Assembly (NCBI RefSeq): GCF_026151205.1
Contig: NC_087072.1
Span: forward strand, 14,672,169 to 14,732,168
From: Bolinopsis microptera
Taxonomy: Eukaryota; Ctenophora; Tentaculata; Lobata; Bolinopsidae
Reading direction: 5' to 3'
DNA length: 60,000 nucleotides
Within the stretch, counting starts at the first letter, position 1, and each line of letters starts with the position of its first letter. The position numbers were made by a program, and so were the translations under genes. The notes under the pieces are model-generated. The model made no database searches. It saw only the letters and a program-made list of their open reading frames with translations, and was not told where the DNA came from. Of this stretch, positions 33,061-45,900 are shown in pieces.

Positions 33061-33892
33061 GTTGTCCTATGACTTTGAGCAGGTTCTAACCAATCAGACC
33101 ATTGATTGAGTGAAGAAATCACAGATTAAGTGCGACTGCGAGATCATGTATCCGCCAGATTTTAAAATGGTCATAACTCGGTTTAGTTGTAAACAACAAA
33201 CTTGAAATATTGGGAAAGCACTTCAATTATCAAACCACAGGTGTCTGGAAATTTTGAAGTTCCTAACTCAAAAATGTCTCACTTTATGGTGACAAAAGAG
33301 AAAAATAGGGAGTGGTGTGCCACACCCTCTGTAATCGATGAAAGTTCACGAGAATTTCTGGAAATTTAAGTTTGACCCATATCTATATTCTCTGAAATTT
33401 TTAAGAAATTCTGATACCAATTACGTGAGTTATTAAAGGGTTGCGTGTGAGTAGTTACTTTTGGGCCACCCTGTATATTAGTATTACTCCACTGTAGGCT
33501 TATTTGACGGCTACACTCTATTTATATTTTTCATAATCGCACCGGATTTTTTTCGGGTTTTCCTTCTCCGAGCTAGATGAAATTTGTGACAGGGCAGGGA
33601 GTGCGATTATAAACTAATCGCACTGTTTTGAGGACCATCGACACCATAGTGGATAGTTCAAGTTGGTGCGATTACGAAACTAATCGCACTGATGTTCTGA
33701 AAGTCTGAATATCGTGTTCTGTAATTAGCTGTTCATACCTTAACATAAGTTTACATTAGTTGTACAATCGTAATAATATTGCTCAATAATGTATCATCAA
33801 TAAGCGGCCACGTGTCAATTGTGTGAGTCACAAGAACGAATAATCTTGACAGATATGGCCGAAGTTTACTGTTTGTTGCCGTGTTGTGCTGC
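33061..33892. other. Unrelated 830-bp segment replacing the ZF5 finger array
   Basis: It is non-coding. Two close hairpins with identical GTGCGATTA / TAATCGCAC arms lie at 33601-33623 and 33666-33689, and ATAATCGCACC occurs at about 33532. No terminal repeat was found, so deletion plus filler or an unrecognised insert are both possible. Confidence 0.55.
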
Positions 33893-34273
33893 ACATTTCC
33901 CAGTTGCTGTATTTATTGATCCTTTCCCAGCTCCTATGTTTTACTCACTAATTTACAGCTTGTGTTTAATGTAGCAGTTAATACCTTATCGGACTTTTTT
34001 TGAGCGGATATTAATTGGACGCTGGAAACCCTAGCGTTCATTTTAATGTCCGTGAAGTGGACTACAAACTTTTGATATAATAAATTTTACTATTTTACTA
34101 TCATAATATTTCCCATCTGACTGTGTCTTGGAAAATTTAAGATCTATAATTCTTACTTACAGATGTTAAAATTAAATGTTGCTTTCACTTGCCGTCCAGA
34201 CAAATTCAAATAACTTAATAAGTTTTGTGCAAGTTATGTCACTTATTTTTAAATCAATATTATTTTATCAGAA

Positions 34274-35434
34274 ATGGTGGAACAAGAAGAGTTGACCTGG
34301 GATGATCTTAAAATAGAGTTGATAGAGATCGAACAACCGGCTGCGAGCTCGTCATCTTGTGCATGCAAATTGGAGAATGGCTGCCCTACATTTAGTAATG
34401 TTCCCTTCAAGACCGAACCTACTACAGATGAAGATATAAAGGAAGTGGGTTATATGAATTTATGTCGTTCCATCATGAAAACTGAACCTATGGAATGTAA
34501 ACAATTTCAATGCAATCTTTGTCAAGAGTCAGTAGATCATTCTAGTTCACTCCGTTCTGACGGAGAATGTGTCCCTGATCCTCTGGAGACCAACCTTCAT
34601 AGTCATATATGTAAACACTCAGATGGACAAAGTGTACATCTTACCACACATAAACCATCTCATAATAGAGAAAAACCTAATCCTTGTAGCTTGTGTGACT
34701 ATAGAGCTAAAAAGTCAGACCATTTAAAGAAACATGTGTTAACTCAAACTGGTGAGAAACCTTATCCCTGTAGTTTGTGTGACTTTAAAACTAGCAGATC
34801 AGACGTTTTGAAGAGACATATGTGGACGCACAGAGAGAAACCTCACAAGTGTGATATTTGTAACTACTCTGCTGCAAGTAAAAATAAACTGGTGATTCAC
34901 AAACGAACCCACACTGGAGAGAAACCTCACAAGTGTGATATATGTAACTATTCTGCTGCAAGTAAAAATAATCTGGTTATTCACAAACGGACACACACTG
35001 GAGAGAAACCTTACCCCTGTAGCCTGTGTGACTTTAAAACTAAAACATCAGGCCATTTGAAGAGACATATGTTTATTCACACTGGAGAGAAAACTCACAA
35101 CTGTGATATTTGTACCTACTCAGCTAAATGGAAAAGTTCTCTGGTGAGTCACAAACGAACTCACACTGGAGAGAAACCTTTTCCCTGTAGTTTGTGTGAC
35201 TATAGGACCAGCAGATCAAGCGATTTGAAGAGTCATATGTTTACTCATAGTCATTTTGAATGTGATTTATGCTCATATTCAGCTGTAACGAAGAGTCTTC
35301 TTGTTGCCCACAAAAAGAACCACCCAGATTTGCGACCGTTTGGCTGTGAAATTTACTGTGGCTATACAGGCAATACCAAAAGTGATTTAATTGAACATTT
35401 TCGGCAGGTGCATGGTCTAGTAGACCTCAAATGA
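34274..35434 (+). CDS. ZF6: type I C2H2 zinc-finger protein
   Basis: 386 aa from the ATG after TATTTTATCAG. N-terminal FKTEP and MKTEP motifs; nine finger units. The first has Q instead of the last histidine (KKHVLTQTGEKP) and may not fold. Two adjacent CDICNYSAASKN fingers are almost identical. The tail is FECDLCSYSAVTKSLLVAH and CEIYCGYTGNTKSDLIEH, ending VHGLVDLK as in ZF1. No stop or frameshift is present. It is probably functional and the closest relative of ZF1. Confidence 0.9.
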   Translation: MVEQEELTWDDLKIELIEIEQPAASSSSCACKLENGCPTFSNVPFKTEPTTDEDIKEVGYMNLCRSIMKTEPMECKQFQCNLCQESVDHSSSLRSDGECVPDPLETNLHSHICKHSDGQSVHLTTHKPSHNREKPNPCSLCDYRAKKSDHLKKHVLTQTGEKPYPCSLCDFKTSRSDVLKRHMWTHREKPHKCDICNYSAASKNKLVIHKRTHTGEKPHKCDICNYSAASKNNLVIHKRTHTGEKPYPCSLCDFKTKTSGHLKRHMFIHTGEKTHNCDICTYSAKWKSSLVSHKRTHTGEKPFPCSLCDYRTSRSSDLKSHMFTHSHFECDLCSYSAVTKSLLVAHKKNHPDLRPFGCEIYCGYTGNTKSDLIEHFRQVHGLVDLK

Positions 35435-35912
35435 ATTGTTAGATCCAAAGAATTATATTTTACGTACAACTTTATGACTTTACATAATTTAAATTATTAA
35501 AAGTAATGTCCATCATCTATAACATTAACTTTAAATGACATGGTATAAATGTACAGATGAAAACTGATTTATAGTCAATAGTCAGTAGTCAGTATAGTTA
35601 CTTCAGATGTCATGATCGTACTTGAAGTACATTTGAGCTTTATAATTAAATTCAACGTTTTTGTTTTATCAATGTCTCACAGATTCTTTTCCAAGCGGCT
35701 GTATTTATTTATGGATCTTTTTCCAGTTTCCATATTTAACTTTCCAATTTACTGCATGTTTAATATAAATAAACCTATATAATCATTTAAAAATTCAAAA
35801 TTCTGAAATTGATTAAGTAATATATCAATGTCCCCTAGTATAAAGTGCCTGGCTCATTACATAATTAGTTTCAGTCCAATTCTGTTATTTGAGAATGTTG
35901 CTCAGGCAATGA

Positions 35913-36077
35913 GGGGTCGTTAATATATAATTATATTGCGTAATCACTTCAATGGCAAACTTTTAACCCCTTCTTCTTCTGCTTTCAGTTTTGTCTCATA
36001 AGTAGTATGTTTAAATTACATTAGCTTAATAATTTAGGAACCCCCTCTCTTCCCTTAGTGATTAGGTAATATGTGAA
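35913..36077. mobile_element. MITE relic between ZF6 and ZF7
   Basis: GGGGTCGTTAATATA..TTGCGTAATCA, the AGTTTTGTCTCATAAGT stretch, C-rich block and ATTAGGTAATATGTGAACGA match the family of the 150-bp element at 22844. Confidence 0.6.
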
Positions 36078-36241
36078 CGAACGACCTTTTATTAAAAGTG
36101 ATTTAATTGAACATTCTTCTTGATATAATAAATCTTAGAATTTTGCCTTGATGTTTTTTCTCATCTGACTGTCCCTGGAAAATTTAAGATTTGTAAACAG
36201 TTTCTTTCTCTTGCCGTTCAAACAAATTCAATTTGGCTTTG

Positions 36242-38185
36242 TGTACAGCAATAGCAGCAAATCTGGGGAAACTTGGTGGACATTGACTTTTTTCACACAA
36301 TTTGAGTATGTTGACTTCAACATTATGTTGCAGCTCATTGTGGTTAATCTCAATGTTGGAGTGATGTTTTTCTGGTGCACAAAACACTGCAGTACGGTTA
36401 TGTTGAATAATTGAGGTTAATGAATCCTCTATGTGGCCACTATGGTGGTTAAAATACCAGTTTTAGGGTTAACCACCATTTTGAGATATGATATTATGAA
36501 CTGAGTAGTCATTATATTGAGATCATATCATGGTGCAACTATCACAAAAGTTTTCAAACCTCATGGGGGGCATTTTGTGGTCCTAATGGTGGTTAAATGG
36601 AAGATGAACGGTGAGCTATAAATATTGCTCTGGTTATAGATGTATAGTGGTGGTTGTTCATTTGTGCATGGATGATAATTTTTTATCACAAATGTGCAAT
36701 TTAATAGTATGATTGATTTGAGGTGGTTAATATTCGTAAAAAGTGCTAAAAAGATGGTTAAAATGTCAAAATTTGTTGTTAACCACCAATCAAAACATTA
36801 TTAATGATTTTAGTCAACATTTTATGGTCAACAAAGGACATTTGAAGGGTCTTGATAAAAGTTATCAAGAAATGTTGTCATAAAAGTGGTTAAAAGGGCT
36901 ATATTACTTGCTAGGCTGTTGAACAAGGCATCTATTAAAGTGAAAATTAACCACAATATGAACTTCAGATAATGGTTTGCTATCCAAATGAGTGTATATT
37001 TGTTTGCAAATGCATAATTGACCCCAAGTTCATGCATTCCGATCAATGTGCAGCTATGGTGGTTAAAATGTCTCGAAAATACCCTATATTTGCACTAATT
37101 AACCATTTTTAGAGCACATATTAGCTTTGTAAAGCTATAGCTGGCCATGCTACATTATCTAGATATAACTACCTGCTCATTTATATGACCAGAAACATTG
37201 CTGAGTCCTATGTTGCGTCCATCATGGTTAATAAAGGTCTAAAATTGACCAAAATCAGTGTTTTTGGTCGTTTTAACCACCATACGGCCACACATTTTGT
37301 TACATTATCTTTAAAATCACTTATTATCCTCCAGCTATCTCTCATAATCAAATTTCAAAACAAAATAAGGCACAAAAAGTTCGGAGGTTGCTGAATAATG
37401 GTTAATTTGTGATGGCTTCTGTTGACCGAAAGTCCAAAATAAACATGTTTTAACCACATTGAGGCCACATCTAAGGTTTTATGGTATTGGGACCATAGCC
37501 AAAAGTTTTGGGCACCTGAATGGTGACCTCTGCTTTTGAAATTATGGTGATATTTCAATGCTGTGCCATACCAGGTGGTTAAGTACGCGCACGCGCGCGC
37601 GCACGCGTACAAACATGGTTTTTTTGATATACCACAGTTGGTGGTTAACTGTTCTACATCAAACCTTCACTAAAAGTATTGGGCACCATAGTGGTGACAT
37701 AATATATAAAGAATTTAAGCCTAGACTAAATATGTTGGCCTACAGATGGTTAAGTACGCGCACGCGCGCACGCGCGCGCGCACGCGTACACTATAACATA
37801 AACAAATAAACCACTCCACAGACCACATTTATTAATTTTTTTAATTTCCTTCTTCAACTATGTGTCAATGAACCATTTTTGTTCAATAATGACCATCAAT
37901 ATTAACTGTAGTACTTATATCTTCACTGTAGTAAGGGTTTGGGTGTTAGAGGTATAAAAAATGTCCACTAACAAATCAGTCATTTTTCGACTACTTAACC
38001 ACCTAACTCAGCACCAAAATGTTCTGAGATTTTTTTCGTTGCAGTATCATGAAGCTATGACATTTTTGGACCTATGTAAATATTCAGATTACTAAAATTC
38101 ATAATCTGTGATTTTTAAGGGGGGGTTAAATGCTTCAAATTGGTGTATTTCAAAGTTTCCCCAGATTTGCTGCTATTGCTGTGTA
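36242..38185. mobile_element. Inverted-repeat element filled with GGTGGTTAA motifs (element 4)
   Basis: The inverted ends match over 29 bp, starting CAGCAATAGCAGCAAATCTG at 36246 and finishing at 38181, flanked by TGTA (36242-36245, 38182-38185). The intact site is visible upstream of ZF2 at 26278-26295 (GGCTTTGTGTAATTTATG). More than a dozen GGTGGTTAA or TTAACCACC motifs are spread inside. Two long CG-alternating palindromes lie at 37584-37610 and 37754-37789. No transposase is encoded. Confidence 0.85.
37584..37789. repeat. Two GTACGCGCACGCGCG...CGCGTAC palindromes
   Basis: Alternating purine-pyrimidine blocks of about 27 and 36 bp, each preceded by GGTTAA and about 170 bp apart inside element 4. 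The sequence type favours Z-DNA or cruciform structure. Confidence 0.8.
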
Positions 38186-38244
38186 ATTTATGTCCCTTAA
38201 ACTTGAGAATATTTTTCAATCAATTTTATATTTTACTTTCAGAA

Positions 38245-39009
38245 ATGGTGAAACAAGAATCTAAAGAGTTGGACAAGGACAATCTTAAATTAGAGATGAA
38301 AGAGATCTAGCAACCTGTTACTAGTTTATCATCTTGTGCATGTGAATGGGAGGATGGCTGCCCTGAATCTAGTAATCTTCCCTTCAATACTGAACCAACT
38401 ACAAAATATGAAGATATGAAGGAAATGGGTTATATCAATTCCTGTAGGTTAATGATAAAAACCGAAACTGTAGACTGTAAACAATTTCAATGTGATCTTT
38501 GTCAAGAGTCAGTAGATCATTCCAGTTCACTCCGTTCTGACGGAGAATGTGTCCCTGATCCTCTGAAGACCAACCCTCATATATGTAAACACTCAGCTGG
38601 ACAAAGTGAACATCTTACCACTCATAAACCAACTCATAATAGAGAAAAACCTTATCCTTGTAGCTTGTGTGACTATAGAGCTATACAGTCGGACCATTTA
38701 AAGAAACGTGTGTTAATTCACACTGGTGAGAAACCATACCCGTGTAGCCTGTGTAACTTTGAAACTAACAGATCAGGCGGTTTGAAGAAATATATGTTGA
38801 TGCACACTGGAGAGAGACCTCACACGTTTGATATCTGTAGCTATTCTGCTGCAACTAAAAGTAATCTGGTGACTTACAGACGAACTCACACTGGAGAGAA
38901 ACCTTACCCCTGCAGTATGTGTGACTATAGGGCCAACATATCAAGTGATTTGAACAGACATATATATCTATACTGACTCATGCTAGATATAAACCCTTTA
39001 GAATTTTAA
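38245..39009 (+). pseudogene. ZF7: chimeric, decaying zinc-finger gene
   Basis: The ATG at 38245 is followed by 21 codons and a TAG (38308-38310) in place of GAG. The later frame (38416-38976) keeps only four fingers, and three have lost ligands: KKRVLIH (H to R), KKYMLMH (H to Y), and HTFDIC...TYRRTH (C to F and H to Y). An 8-nt insertion near 38960 shifts the last finger into a stop. The N-terminal half is type I (GECVPDPLKTNPHICKHSAG) but the 3' end is type II, so it arose by recombination between subtypes. Confidence 0.85.
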
Positions 39010-39563
39010 TTAGAACGGTCAATTAAATTTTGTTCCCACGTCTTGTCTTATACTGCAAAACAATATCACGATTACGTTTCCAATGAACTCCAAGCTTTAC
39101 CGAAGAGTGGTCATCTTGCTCACACGGTAGCCCGATCAGATTTGTGACCACATTGTTGTGAATTGTATTGTGACTATATAAGAGAAAACCAAGAGTGATT
39201 TGATTTGATTGAATATGTACTATCATGTAGGGAAAGTTGAGGGCAAAATGTGAAATATCTGCTAGTTAACAATATTGATAGCAGCAATTTGATCTAAAAT
39301 ATTTTATTCTCGTAAGTTATATTTTTCTTGTTTATTTTTAATCGAATTCTGAACGTCATACAAATATCTTGATATGATGAATTTATGAATTTTGCCACCA
39401 TTTGTTTCATCTAGCTGTTTCTTGGGAAATTAAAGATTTGCAAGCATATTACAAATGTAGTTGTTGCTTTCACTTGCAGTTTAGACAAATTTAAATTGGA
39501 TTTGTGCAAGTTATGTCACTTAAAACCCAAGATTATTTTTTATCGACATTATTTTTCTCAGAA

Positions 39564-41144
39564 ATGGCGGAACACGAACCTGAATAGTTGAACTGGGACA
39601 ATCCTAAAACAGAGATGAAAGAGATCGAACAACCTGCTGCGAGCTCATCATTTTGTGCATGTAAATTGGAGGATGGCTGCCCTGAATTTAGTAATGAGCC
39701 CTTCAAGACTGAACCTTCTACAGATGAAGATATAAAGGAAGTGGGTAATATGAATTCCTGTAGCTTAGTCATAAAAACTGAACCTATGGACTGCAAACAA
39801 TTTCAATGTGATCTTTGTCAAGAGTCAGTCGATCATTCCAGTTCACTCCGTTCTGACGGGGAATGTGTCCCTGATCCTCTGAAGACAAACCCTCATATAT
39901 GTAAACATTTAGCTGGACAAAGTTTACATCTTACCACTCATAAACGAACTCATAATAGAGAAAAACCTTATCCTTGTAGCGTGTGTGACTTTAAAACTGG
40001 CAGATCAGACGTTTTGAAGATACATATGTTAACTCACACTGGAGAGAAACCTCACAAGTGTGATATTTGTTACTACTCTGCTGCAACTAAAAGTAATCTG
40101 ATGAGTCACAAACGCACACACAATGTAGAGAAGCTTTATAAATGCAATATTTGTGACTATAGAGCTAAAAGATCAAACGATTTGAAGACACATATGTTGA
40201 CGCACACTCGAGAGAAACCTCACAAGTGTGATATTTGTAACTACTCTGCTGCAAATAAAAGTTATCTGGTGATTCACAAACGAACTCACACTGGAGAGAA
40301 ACCTTACCCCTGTAGTTTGTGTGACTATAGAGCTATACAGTCGAACCATTTGAAGAAACATATGTTAACTCACACTGGAGAGAAACCTCACAAGTGTGAT
40401 ATTTGTTACTACTCTGCTGCAACTAAAAGTAATCTGATGAGTCACAAACGAACACACATTGGAGAGAAGCCATATAAATGCAATATTTGTGACTATAGAG
40501 CTAAAAGATCAAGCGATTTGAAGGTACATATGTTTGCTCATACTGGAGAAAATCCTCACAAGTGTGATATCTGTAGCTATTCTGCTGAAAGTAAAAGTAA
40601 ACTGGTGATTCACAAACGAACACACACTGGAGAAAAACCTTACCCCTGTAGTTTGTGTGACTATAGGGCTACTCAATCAAGCTTATTGAAGAGACATATG
40701 TTGACTCACATTGGAGCGAAACCTTATCCATGTAGTTTGTGTGACTATATGGCTAATCAATCAAGTATATTGAAGGTACATATGTTGACTCACACTGGAG
40801 AAAAACCTCAAGCTCACAAGTGTGATATCTGTAGCTACCCAGCTGCAACTAAAAGTATCCTGGTGACTCACAAACGAAAACACGATGGAGAGAATCTTTA
40901 CCAATGCAGTAAATCCACCAGTTTAAAGACAAATATGTCGACTCATAGTCAAACTGAAATACATTTCAAATGTGAATTATGCGAATTTACAGCGGAAACG
41001 GAAAGTCTTCTTGTTGCTCACAAAAAGAATCACCCAGATTTGCGACCGTTTGGCTGTGAAATTTACTGTGGCTATAGAGGCAAAACAAAAAGTGATTTAA
41101 TTGACCATATTTGGGAGGTGCATGGTCGACTAGACCTCAAATGA
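39564..41144 (+). CDS. ZF8: type I C2H2 zinc-finger protein with early stop near the start
   Basis: The usual ATG (39564) gives MAEHEPE and then TAG at 39585-39587. The first downstream ATG is 39615, opening about 509 codons without a stop. FKTEP and IKTEP motifs are kept. Eleven canonical fingers follow, among the longest arrays here, then the cysteine-poor remnant and the type I tail ending VHGRLDLK. Two finger pairs (CDICYYSAATKSNLMSH plus CNICDYRAKRS) are repeated, showing internal duplication. One linker is extended (GEKPQAHKC). It is either translated from 39615 or newly dead. Confidence 0.8.
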
Positions 41145-41534
41145 ATTGTTATCTAAAATATTATATTTTACGTACAACTTTATGACTTTACATAATTTAA
41201 ATTATTGAAAGTGCTGCTCGATCATATCTATAACATTAGCTTGGAATGACAAGGTATAACTATAAAGATGAAAATTGATCTATTTTCAGTATATCATTAA
41301 ATCGGATGTCATGATCGTACTTGAAGCACATTTTAGCTTTACAATTAAATCGAATGTTTCTTGTTTTATCAATATCTTCACAAATTGTTTTGTTCTTTTC
41401 CCAGTTGCTGTATTTATTGATCGTTTCCCAGCTCCTATATTTTACTCACCAATGCACTGTAGGTTTACTATTATAAAGCCTATAATAATTTCAAAACTCC
41501 CCATTCTTAAGGTGACTAAGTAATATTTGGACTT

Positions 41535-41540
41535 AATAAA
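41535..41540 (+). terminator. Poly(A) signal after ZF8
   Basis: AATAAA about 390 nt past the stop, at the position kept after ZF3 and ZF11. Confidence 0.45.
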
Positions 41541-42934
41541 GTGCCGGGCTAATTACATGATCAGTTTCTGTCCAACACTGTTATTGAGCTTCGACCATGT
41601 TGATCGAGCAATTATATGTTGCTCAGGCAATTATTACTTTATTAGGGGTGGTTGGCATATTGTGTAGTCACTTTTTGCCAACTTTCAACCCCCCTCCTTC
41701 CGTCATTAGTTTTACTACTTTGCTATTATAGTTAAAATCGCACTTTTATTTCAGAAATGGCGGAACAAAAACCTAAAGAGGTGTGTAAGGATAATCATAA
41801 AACAGAGATGATAAAGATCGAGCAACCTGCTACTAGTTTATCATCTTGTGCATGTAAATTGGAGGATGGCTGCCCTGAATTTAGTAATGTACCTTTCAAG
41901 ACTGAACCAACTACAAATGAAGATATGAAGGAAACGGGTAATATGAATTACTGTAGGTCAGTCATAAAAACTGAACCTGTAGACTGTAAAGAATTTCAAT
42001 GTGATCTTTGTCAAGAGTCAGTCGATCAACTCAACTCATATCTTTCTAATATACAATCTGTCCCTGATCCTCTGAAGACCAACGCTCATAGCAATGTGGT
42101 TATCTTTTATTCTATTGGAAATACTAATCTTTCTGGGTCTGGACTCAACTTAAAGAAGCGTATGTCAACTCACACCGGAGAGAAATATGACACTGGCAGT
42201 TTGTGTGAATTTAGGGCTATCCAATCAAGCCAATTAAAGAAAGATATGTTAACTCATACTTTAGAGAACCCTTATCCCTGCAGTTTGTGTGACTATAAAG
42301 CCAGCCAATCAAGCGATTTGAAGATACATATGTTGACTCACACTAGATATAGAGAGAAACCTTATCCCTGCAGTTTGTGTGACTATAAAGCCAGCCAATC
42401 AAGCGATTTGAAGATACATATGTTGACTCACACTGGAGAGAAACCTTACCCCTGTATTATGTGTGACTATAGGGCTACTCAATCAAGCGATTTGAAGATA
42501 CATATGTTGACTCACACTGGAGAGAAACCTTATCCCTGCAGTTTGTGTGACTATAGGGCTAACAGATCAGGTCTTTTAAAGTCACATATGTTTACTCACA
42601 CTGGTGAGAAACCGCACAAGTGTGATATTTGTAACTACTCTGCTGCAAGAAAAAGTTCTCTGGTGATTCACAAACGAACTCACACTGGCGAGGAACCTTA
42701 CCCCTGTAGTTTGTGTGACTATAGAGCTAGCCAATCAGGCCACTTAAAGAAACATATGTTGACTCATACTGGTGAGAAACCTTATAAATGTGATTTTTGT
42801 TCCTACTCTGCTGCAAGTAAAAGTTATCTGGTGATTCACAAACGAACTCACACTGGAGAGAAACCTTACCCTTGTAGTTTGTGTGACTATAGGGCTAGAC
42901 AACAAAGCCAGTTAAAGATACATGACTTACTGAC

Positions 42935-45900
42935 TTAAGTCGGCTTCTTGGTCCGAGCAACTACAATTCCTCGCCACACGTCGCGGTCCAGCATAACAGA
43001 TCTTATCTCTTCAACACAGGAAAGGCTGGTGTCCTTCTTTAGCATGTCCAGAAACGTAAGGTGGGGCCTCCCCGGTCTCCTGTATCCATGCTGAGGGTCC
43101 CAGAACAGAAGTTGGTTTGCCAGAAGGTCGTCATGCCTGGCTACATGTCCAGCCAGTCTCATTCTTCTGGAGGCTATCATCGCTGATGGCTTGGGGATGT
43201 TGCCGTATAAATCACTGTTGTTGATGATTTGTGGCCAACGTATGTTCAAGGCCATCCGGAGCATTCTAGTGTAGCATCCATTGATCCGCTTAGTCATGGA
43301 TTGGCTTATCGTCCAAGCTTCAGAGCCGTACAGGAGTACGGGCTCAACCGTTGCTCGAAAGACACGGATCTTTAAGTCCCTGCGCATTCCAGACTTCCAG
43401 GTTGTCTTCAACTGATGACAGGCCCCCCATGCCTTTGCTTTCCTAACATCAAAGTCCTTCTCCGCACTCATTATTCTGCTTCCAAGGTAGACAAAGTCAT
43501 CTACTTGCTCTATCTCCTGCCCACTTGCTGCTTTAATGACGGTAGAGTCAGACTCAGAGAGATTGACTCTGATGTACTTCGTCTTACTCTCGTTGAGGTG
43601 AAGTCCAACGGAGTTAGCAGCCAGCTCCACACTGAGGAGAAGATCTTGCGCTTGCTCTGCGGTGTCTGTTGTCAGTGCAAGATCGTCAGCAAAGTCGACA
43701 TCTGTCATCTTAACTGCTGGGTATCTCCTGCTTCTTCTGGGGTTGACAGTGAAGCCCAGATCTTTGCCTCTAAGTGCTGTTGTCATCACATAGTCAATGA
43801 CAATCACGAAGAGGTAGGGCGCCAGTGTATCTCCCTGCATAACTCCATCAAGTATAAGGAAAGCTTCAGTCAGACCATCCTCCGTGATGACTCGTGCCAT
43901 GGTGTCCTTGTACATAGCATCTATCAGCCTAACAATGGGCTCTGGTATCCCATATGCCAGGAGTATCTTCATCAATATACCCCTATGAATGCTATCAAAG
44001 GCCTTCTTAAAATCGATGAACAAGAGAAGGGCGGTCAGGTTTTTGTCTCTAGCCCCCTCCAAGATCCTCCTTAGACACAGAATGTGGCTGGTGGTACTGC
44101 GTCCCTCCCGAAATCCGTTTTGGTTGATCCTCAGGATTTTCTCCATCGCTGGTTTGATTCTGTTAAGGATCATACGATTCAGGGTCTTACTAACAATGGA
44201 CGTAAGAGCGATTCCTCTGTAGTTATCCACTTTAGTTAGATTTCCTTTCTTTGGCACAGGCACGATGTTGAGTTGCCGCCATTGATCAGGGATTTTTCCA
44301 TCAACCAGAGCGCTGTTACAGAACTCTAGAATCAGGTCGTCCATGTCCACTCTTTTGAGAATCTCTGGAGCTATGCCATCATCACCATAGGCCTTACCCT
44401 CCTTGATCTGCTTCCTCGCCTCCGCTAACTCCTCCCTGCAAAACAGACCAGTCTCTATATAATCCTGCTGGGGGTGGATGGTTTGGATAACTATTTCCTG
44501 GTCAGGTACAGATGGTGGTTGACCCAGGAGCTTAGTGAAGTGGTCTTTCCAGCTCTTCAATCTCCCCTCTGCACTACCTCCATCAACCAGGCTGCATGGC
44601 TTGCTTTTCCTGCCATTTATGTCATTAATAAGGTCCCAACTTTCCTTATTCTTGCACCTGTCAGCAGCATCCTCAGCCCGCCTGATCCGAGAAACAAGAG
44701 TCTCCTCCTCAACCTCTTTGTAGCTCACTGCAAGTGCATCCTTACACTCCTTAACTACCTCTCTACTCTCCTCTGAAGGATTCTCATGATATGCGTCTTT
44801 GGCCTGAAACAGAGTTCTCCTCCTCTCCGATACCCTAGGATCTTGGGAGGGGTTGTTACGTTGTCTTCTTGGGATGGGCTTAAGCAACTTATGATTGGTT
44901 GCTTTCACGGCATCCATAAGCTTTCCGTACTGAATCGTGGGATCGTTCTGCTCACTAGATTCTTCCTCCAGTAGCATAGAGAATCTGTTTTTCACCTCCA
45001 CAGAATACAAGGCTTGCAACTCCTTATTCTCTTTGAGCAGTCTGTAGTCATATCTTACTACTCTAGGTGCATTCTGGCACTTTCGCAGGCTGAGTTTGAC
45101 TGAACTAACTACTAGACGGTGGTCCGACCCAAGAGAGTTAAAAGAATTGGAGACAACAGTGTCCTTGACTGAGTTACGCCACTTCTTCCTTATCAGGATG
45201 TAATCAATCTGACTCTTGCTCAGTGTTCCGTCAGAGAGATACGTCCATAGTTTACCGGGACGTTTCTGGAATCGGTGGTTAGTTGCCTCAAGGTTTCCCT
45301 CCAACAAAGTATCCCTGAGAAGCGATCCGTTTCTGTTGGATACTCGATGCCAGTACCAACCTGAATCCTCCTCATTCAATCTGCTAAGATGGGCGTTAAG
45401 ATCACCAACAACCATTAGCAGATGATGGGCTGGTACCTCTCCTAATGCAGATCTTAGTCCCTCGTGAAAGTCCTCTGCCTCTTCATTTGATGCTGCTTCA
45501 GTGGGACTGTACACCGTTATTACTGTAAGCCGTGGGTTTCCATCAAAGGATATGAGAAAAATTCGCTTCCCAAACGATTTCATGAGACTCACTGCTTTGT
45601 AGGCCTGCTTGGTCAGCATAAACCCAACTCCACCAGTAGCAGCTTGTCGGGTGTTTCTCCAAGCAGGTGTGGTCACCAGGTGCACACCCTTCTCAAAACT
45701 CTGGATCTTGATCTCCTCCTCATGCACAATCCGGTGCTCTTGTACCCCTAAAACTGCAACTCTACTCCCAAGGAAGAGCGATGCTAACTCTATCCTCTTA
45801 TACTGTTCCCTAACAGTACGAACGTTCAGTGTCCCGATGAACGTTTTCCTACTACACGACACAACGCTGCCACTATTACTGCTCTTCTTTTCCGGTTCTG

